NCBI GenBank assembly: GCA_015680685.1
Contig: MNCI01008022.1
Coordinates: 64,001 to 90,361, forward strand
DNA: 26,361 bases
From: Gnetum montanum
Lineage: Eukaryota; Streptophyta; Gnetopsida; Gnetales; Gnetaceae
Direction of reading: 5' to 3'
Below are positions 20,599 through 26,361 of this stretch, piece by piece; position 1 is the first letter of the stretch; each line of letters starts with the position of its first letter. A program made the position numbers and the translations under genes. The notes below the pieces were generated by a model, which worked only from the letters and a program-made list of their open reading frames with translations, ran no database searches and was not told where the DNA came from.

Positions 20599-21740
20599 GA
20601 AAGGTTTAAGTTGTTGGATGTTGACTAGTAACCTCTTATTCGAGATAGCAAGATGGTATATCCTCATGGCCCTAGATGCAAAAGCTGCATATATAATATA
20701 AGGATCCTTCCATATCATTTCAAATTTTTTTCATTGAGGTACATACATGGGGTTTCAATAGATCGCCTTATCTCTTAATTGAAACTTTACCTTCCTTATC
20801 CTAAGGTCATGGCATTGTTTATTATGTTCCTAGTGCACTTTATTCAATGATAGGGCCACTATCTATCCTTGTCTAGCATGTTGAAATTCATTAGTCTTTC
20901 TCTTTAAGCTAAACTTAGGTCCAAGTCAAGGTCACAAGCCATTGAAAGTGTACGGAGCTCAACTTAAATGAGAAGACTTAGAAGTTTTCTATACACTAAC
21001 TCATAGGGAGAATAACCAATAGAAAATCTCCACATTGAACGATAAGCCCAAAGAGCATCGTGAGTTTACTACTCCATTTCTTGCTATATTTACCAATCAT
21101 ATATGTTAGTATTTTGGTAATTTTCCTATTGGTGACCTCAACTTGACCATTGGCTTGGGGGTGGTATGGAGTTGTTAATTTATGTTCGACCCCCAAGTGT
21201 TGCATGAGCTTTCAAAAAGTGGCACTAGTAAAGTATGTTCCATTATCTAAAATTAGTGCTCGTGGCATGCCAAACTTGTTAACAACATTTTGTTCTATAA
21301 ACTATGCCACCATAAAGGATGAACAGTCAATGAATAGCAACATCTTTAGCCCATTTGGTGCAGTAATCAATAACCAAAATGATGTAGGCCTTTCTATTTG
21401 ACGTAGGATTGATGGATCCCATAAAATCAATCCCCCAAAGATCAAAAGGCTCTAGTTGTTGGATCCACTATTGAGGTCCTTCCATGTGCATGGTCATCCC
21501 TCTATCATGTTGGCATCTATCACACGAACAAAAGAAGTAATGGGCATCCCTAAAGATCATGAGCCAATAATATCCTACCATGAGGATCTTAATGATCATC
21601 CTCTTCCCAGGATAATGGCCCCCATAAGGGCCTTCATGTGCATCCTTGAGGACTTGAAGTTTATCTACATCAAGAACATACCATTGTACTAGGCCATCTG
21701 TGCAACTCTTGTAGAGGCTATCATTGATTTCCATAAACTG
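20599..21740 (-). pseudogene. Decayed integrase of A3
   Basis: This is the enzyme that inserts retrotransposon DNA into the genome. The N-terminal HHCC zinc domain is at 21734-21468: HEGPYGGHYPGKR, then YYW, then CSCDRCQ, with both His and both Cys present. The core begins after a stop with LWGIDFMG at about 21415, carrying the first catalytic Asp. Then ILVIDY appears, and after frameshifts HKLTTPYHPQANGQVEV at about 21130-21180 in a 69-codon frame (21205-20996). A GPY/F-like module follows at 20726-20640 (FEMIWKDPY with G changed to D, then RAMRIY), ending LVNIQQLKPF. No chromodomain follows, as expected for Athila/Tat rather than chromoviruses. Several frameshifts make it inactive. Confidence 0.85.
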
Positions 21741-21929
21741 TTTGGCACGATGAAGAAACTATTGTTTCTTCCTATGGTCCCACTTCTGTAGCATCTCCTA
21801 TGTGAGTAGATATGAGAGGATGTTATCATACCATTTTGTTTCCTTGGGATTTTGAGCATTAACAACACTAGAAAAGAGGAGTTCATCAAGAAATTGATTA
21901 GATAGTGGACTTTCATCCTCTGTGTTGTC

Positions 21930-22420
21930 CCATCTTAACTGAGACAAGTGATCAGCCACCACATTCTTGATTCCCCTTTTGGTCAACCATTGTTAAATCA
22001 AACTCCTTGAGGATCACTAGCCACCATATGACACAAGGGCTCACCATTTTCTTATTCATAAAAAATTGAATGGCACTATGGTCTGTGTACACAAAAACTT
22101 TGTATCCTAATACATAGTGCCTAAATTTCTCTAATGCATACACCATTGCTATGAGCTCCTTTTGAGTAGTGGTGTAGTTTAGTTATGCACCCACAATCCT
22201 CCTACTTGCATAGTGGATGTAGTATGGTGGTTTTTGATTATCCATCTATGTAAGCATAGCTCCCAAGCATCATTTAATGCATCCATAATGATGTGAAATG
22301 ACCTTGACCAGTCTAGTGCTTGTAGAATTTGAGTTTCTACGAGTGTCTACTTTAACTGCTAGAATGCATTCTCACATTTCTTAGTCTAGACGAATGATGC
22401 ATCTTTCTTTGTAAACTCCA
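21930..22420 (-). pseudogene. Decayed RNase H of A3
   Basis: This domain degrades the RNA of the RNA-DNA hybrid. On the minus strand the connection reads ILQALDWSRSFHIIMDA at about 22270-22320, the usual start of the plant gypsy RNase H with its first Asp. Then come YALEKFRHYVLGYKVFVYTDH (22140-22080, with the TDH catalytic motif) and KEFDLTMVDQKG at about 21970-22005. After a frameshift in the overlap at 21952-21986 the other frame reads NVVADHLSQL, the conserved end with another catalytic Asp. Several stops lie between these parts. Confidence 0.8.
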
Positions 22421-22599
22421 CCAACGACTTGGTGATCTTTGAGAAGTTTCAATGAAGAGCCTATAGTAACTGGTGTGGCCAAGGAATGAGCTCACATATT
22501 TCACTATTTTTGATTGTTTGGTTATTCATTGGATGATCCTTACTTTTTCTAGGTCTATCTTCATCCCTTTATTTAAAATCCAATGTCCTAATACAATGC

Positions 22600-23170
22600 C
22601 CTCTTGGATCATTAGGCAGCTTTTTTACCAATTAAGCCTCATGTTTGTCTCCACACATCATTGAAGCACTTGCTTAAGGTGGTCCAAGGCTTGCTTAAAG
22701 GTAGCCCTATAAGTAGAGAAGTCATCCATGAAGACATCTACCCTGCTACCAATCAACTGTTGGAAGGTGCTTAGGACTAACCGTTGGAATGTAATGGGTG
22801 CATTACACAAACCAAAGGACATCTTTTTATATACAAAAATCCCCCAAGGACTTGTGAATGTTATACTAGCTTGGTCCTCCAGTGCTATTTGGATTTGATT
22901 ATAACCACTATAACCATCCAAAAAGGTTGTAGTAACAATGCCCCACAATGGTGTTCAACACTTGGTCCACAAAAGGTAATGGAAAATGGTCTTTGTAGGT
23001 GGTCATGTTCAACTGCAAAAAGTCTATACAAACTCTCCACTTTTCTCCTTTCTTTGGTATAATAATGAGTGGGATAACCCACTGGCTATTCACAATGGGG
23101 TAAATGAACCCAACCTTGAGGAGTTTTTCAATCTCCTCCTTGATAATTTGCTTGATTTTCAAGTTCAAGC
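22600..23170 (-). pseudogene. Decayed reverse transcriptase of A3
   Basis: This is the RNA-dependent DNA polymerase of the element. The first frame (23168-22908) gives EEIEKLLKVGFIYPI, PLIIIPKKGEKWRVCIDF and the DHFPLPFVDQVL strand. A frameshift near 22910-22945 leads to the second frame (22948-22658) with FLDGYSGYNQ (first catalytic Asp), MSFGLCNAPITFQR and VFMDDFS at about 22720-22735. The last is the YxDD-box equivalent with both Asp kept. The F-M-D-D-F form and SFGLCNAP are typical of the Athila/Tat branch. The plus-strand frames in this interval are shadows. It is one frameshift and a few substitutions from intact across this domain. Confidence 0.9.
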
Positions 23171-23790
23171 ATATTTGTGGCTACCTCTTTGTTATGATGG
23201 AGGATTCTATATCAATTCTATGCAACATATCCTAGGATCAATTTTGGTTAGTTCATAATATGACTAGACAAAGGCTATTGACCATTTGTTCACAACTTCC
23301 AACAATTTCCTCTTTTGTTCAGGAGAAACTATGGCATTAATAATTACTAGTTTGCATTGTTTAGAAATGCATATTCCATTCCTATCATTAGATCCTTCAA
23401 CTCAAGGGGCTCTTGATTGAAAGTTTCAAGAATCTCCAATTCTCCCCAATTAATTTCACTTTACACATCAGAGAGTTGGTGATCGAGCTACTTCAACTTG
23501 TTCATGTGTTCAACGTAGGAGCTAGTGAGGCTCTCAGCTAGTTCCATGCATATTGTTGATCTAGCCTCATTATCTATTGTCAGCAACTAGGCACCCTCCT
23601 ATTTAGTGTTGTTATGTATAGGCACCTTTGAATTTCTATCTTCTCTACACACTAATTGCATGCTTGAAGTGATGTGCCTTTGATGGTCCATAGTCTTTGC
23701 ACATAATGGCACCATGTGTCATTGTATGTGATGCATGGAACTCTCTTCTTCTCGATCTTGCCAAATTCATTTTCCTTGGAAATCTTGAAA
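23171..23790 (-). other. Protease to reverse transcriptase linker of A3
   Basis: This polyprotein linker sequence has no motif I can name, and stops are frequent. Spacing of about 600 bp between protease and polymerase is ordinary for plant gypsy elements. Confidence 0.5.
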
Positions 23791-24075
23791 GGTCTCAAAT
23801 TCCCAACCTAGCATCGATGGTGCTCAACCAAGCTCTTCCCATGATAATAAAAAAGTCTCCTTTGCAATTCTCTACATGGATCACCAAAAAGTCAACAAGA
23901 TAGGACCACTCACAAATGGTGGTCATGATGTCTTCCACCAATTCCAAAGGAATGATGATGGATTGATCTGCCAACTTTAGTCCGATGTTGCTCTTTTTCA
24001 AGGGAGGTAGGTTCCAAGCTTTTTACATCTCCTATGAACTCAAGTTAACTCTAGAACTTTAATCCAAAAGAGCCT
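23791..24075 (-). pseudogene. Decayed retropepsin of A3
   Basis: This is aspartic protease remains. At about 24052-24078 the minus strand reads CKALLD, then a stop where the second active-site residue should be, then SSRVNLSS, so the catalytic D-x-G triad is broken. A 68-codon frame (24001-23795) continues with LKLADQSIIIPLELVEDI and ends IIMGRAWLSTIDA, the equivalent of the ILGRPxL motif. The order of parts and spacing to reverse transcriptase support the call. Confidence 0.75.
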
Positions 24076-26361
24076 TACATGGTGCATTTCTAGTGATCTA
24101 TAAGTAGATAAAAGGAGTCCTAGGATCAAATGTCTTCCTGGAAAGATGGTCAACCTTGATCCAATCTATGACTGCATGGGTGAACATGATAGTGTGTAAT
24201 TGAAGGACACTTTGGTTTGAAGGTTGCTTTATAGGAATTCTAGAGTCTGAGGTAGCAGGGTTATCAGCCATAGGTCTTTGGATGATTTTTTGGGACTATT
24301 GGTTCTAAAGAATGGCATCTTGCAAGGCTTGGATTCAGGACCACTTAGCTGAGGAACCAACTATAAGTTTACTGTCCTTGTAGCATTTCTTTGCTATGGT
24401 TAACTAGGTATTTCACCCTACATAGATGGAGCAAGTGGCAATGAAGTTGATGATGGTGGTGTAGGAGTGGATGGGTGTTGAGGAAGATAGAAAGAAAATG
24501 GAAACTCCCCTCTTGGAGAAGACACTCTATAATACTCCAAAGTGTAGTAGTGGTGTGGGAAGGAAGCATGACTAGAAGAGTCACGTGGAAAGACTAGCTA
24601 CTAAATGTAATAACCATAAGGGTTAGGTTGGCTATAAGGGTATTGCTACCTTGGAGGTGACATCCCCCACGACTATGGGTGTTGTCACTATTGGTACTAT
24701 TCTTGAGGTTGAGGCTACTCTCCACTTGGATAGTAAGCTTGTTGACGGAATTGTTTCCGATAGTTACCTTATGGATAAGAAAACCTTTAGGGTGCTTGCT
24801 ATTTTTCCAATCTAGGATTTAAAGCATACATTCCATATTCTTATAAGTGTGAGAATACAGGGAAATATCCCTTGGGATGTTCGTATTGATAAATGTCACT
24901 CCCATCATCATTAAATTCTAAATCTAAAACCTCCTCTACTACTATAGCTTTACCTTTATCCTTGCAATATTCCCATTCAGCATCCTTCTTCTTCCTTTGT
25001 CCATAGCCACTACCTCCTTGATCTCTACGTTCCTTTGCAATATTCATAGTAGTTTAGAACTTTTCATCTAAGGAGTCCCACATCTTATCAACCTTAGCCA
25101 ATATTTTAGTAACAAATTTCTTGATCAGTAAGGTTTTCCTTTACACCACTTCATCAAGTCATGCGTCCTCCTCATTCTCACATAAATGGACCTTCCTCTT
25201 ATGCATGAAAGGGTCTCTTTGGTACTCTTCTATACTTTTCCACTTTTTTAGCTCTACTTCCTCTTTGGCCACTTACTTAGTGTGCCTTTAAATCTGATGG
25301 GCCCTTAGCTCAAAAATTCTTCCTTGGGCATAGACCCCAAGGGTTCTCATTATTTCAGTTTTAAGCCCATCTATGATATGGTGTAGTTGATCCTATTGGG
25401 AGTATCCATGGCTTGAGCATCAATGCAACAAAGAGTAGTACCTACCCATGATCGAATCCAAGGACTCATGAGTGCCTTGTTTCTAGCCTTGGATTTGCCT
25501 TCATAGATTGGACACTCTAGAGTACATTTGATTCTTATCATTGAACAACTCTAGCACCGTACTCCATCACCGTACTCCATCACCAAATAGATTTCGATTC
25601 TAAGGACCAATACCAACTTTCTACTTCCTTTACAAATGTCCTTGAAAATAGTTTTAGCTTTTGCCATTTTTTCCACATTTTACAAGGCACAAACATCATG
25701 GAAGGCCTGAAAATGATTTTGTGGATCTGAATTATATCCCCCCTCAAACTTGGGGATATTATTCATATCTAGCCATTTTATGCAACTATCCTTCAAGTTC
25801 TTGGTGGGAATTCTAACAGCCTCTAAAATGTTCAAAATATTTCTTATAGCTAGTAGAGGCTTATCATAGTCATAGTTGTCTTTATGGTCCTTATCATGGC
25901 CATGATGCCTACAATGAGTCTTGTTATGCCTTCATTCTCTGTGACATTCTTTCCCTTGTTGTTGTTCATGTCCTTGGTCCTTATTTTCTCAACAGGATCT
26001 ATGATCATCCATATCCCACAATTCATCTCCATCATGATCTCTATTTCTCCATCCATAGTCTTGACCTCTACTTCTCCTATTGGAGTTAGAGAAGGAAGAC
26101 GATGAGGATGATGATAAAGGCAAAAGGAAGGAGAATTAGCACTAGAATGATGCCTACTGCCTTCTCTTCTTCAATCCCTATCCTAATCACCATGTTTATC
26201 TTTCTCTTGGTGCTTATGATTATTCTTACCTTTGGGTGATCGATTGTGGCTCCCCTCTTTTGAGGGCCCCTAGTCTTAAGATCCATTCTTCCTATCACCA
26301 AGGTTGTCCACAATTGATTGCAGCTATTGGTTAAGGATCTCCCCATTAAAGAAAGGAGGAG
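24076..26361 (-). pseudogene. gag: Decayed gag of A3 (partial, runs off right edge)
   Basis: This is a capsid polyprotein homologous to A1 gag. Minus-strand pieces include NNIPKFEGGYNSDPQNHFQ at about 25710-25765, TFVKEVESWYWSLES at about 25605-25650 (the W-Y-x-x-L core), HESLDSIMGRYYSLLH near 25430-25480, and the stretch 25047-24841 with HPKGYFPV that matches A1. A 13-bp tandem duplication at 25556-25581 shifts the frame relative to A1. The C-terminal part is Q/Y/P-rich. By comparison with A1 the start codon would be several hundred bases beyond 26361. Confidence 0.75.

Larger units (their letters stand above)
20189..26361 (-). mobile_element. Family A element A3, Athila-like Ty3/gypsy (partial)
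   Basis: In minus-strand order it holds gag, protease, reverse transcriptase, RNase H, integrase and a GPY/F-like module, the gene order of Ty3/gypsy. The gag matches A1, which ties it to family A and its tRNA-Asp primer site. The 5' LTR and gag start lie beyond 26361. On the other side the element stops at 20188 where family B begins, and its 3' LTR is not adjacent. Family B may have inserted into it, or it was truncated. All coding parts carry stops or frameshifts, so it is inactive. Confidence 0.8.

Noticed and set aside
22473-23258. Plus-strand frames opposite the reverse transcriptase
   Set aside because: They are antisense shadows of the minus-strand polymerase domain, which carries clear motifs.

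Overview
This window looks like intergenic DNA from a large plant nuclear genome, built of nested and decayed retroelements. It is AT-rich, with no intact gene. It carries plant Ty3/gypsy polyproteins of the Athila/Tat (non-chromovirus) type and primer-binding sites matching the 3' end of plant tRNA-Asp. It also has two tRNA-like SINE copies. The species cannot be told from the sequence; a large seed-plant genome is likely. All LTR elements point to the minus strand.

Family A is Athila-like and appears several times. A1 lies at 1-3502: gag, tRNA-Asp primer-binding site and 5' LTR, with pol beyond the left edge. A2 lies at 6088-7194 and is a deletion remnant: one LTR, a primer-binding site, about 80 bp of leader and the tail of a second LTR. 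A solo LTR lies at 7686-8449, flanked by a CCTAG target duplication. A3 lies at 20189-26361 and is the most informative copy. Read on the minus strand it runs gag, protease, reverse transcriptase, RNase H, integrase and a GPY/F-like module, broken by stops and frameshifts. Its gag start is beyond the right edge.

Family B fills about 7551-20188. Two related terminal segments (7551-9910 and 19683-20188) flank a decayed gag-protease region (about 15.3-18.58 kb). No reverse transcriptase, RNase H or integrase is visible. A long non-coding part (about 9.9-14.9 kb) contains two separate tandem arrays, both with a period near 190 bp. A 34-bp minisatellite organised in 101-bp higher-order units sits upstream of gag. 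The family A solo LTR lies inside the left terminal segment, and the right terminal segment preserves the matching empty site.

Between A1 and A2 (4208-4551) lie two copies of a short tRNA-derived SINE-like repeat on the plus strand. One has clear target-site duplications. No cellular gene, tRNA, rRNA or CRISPR array was found. Many in-frame stops are explained by C-to-T or G-to-A transitions, as expected for old, methylated transposons. I found no evidence of a new enzymatic system. The most novel material is the SINE family, the 190-bp arrays and the gag-protease-only family B element.
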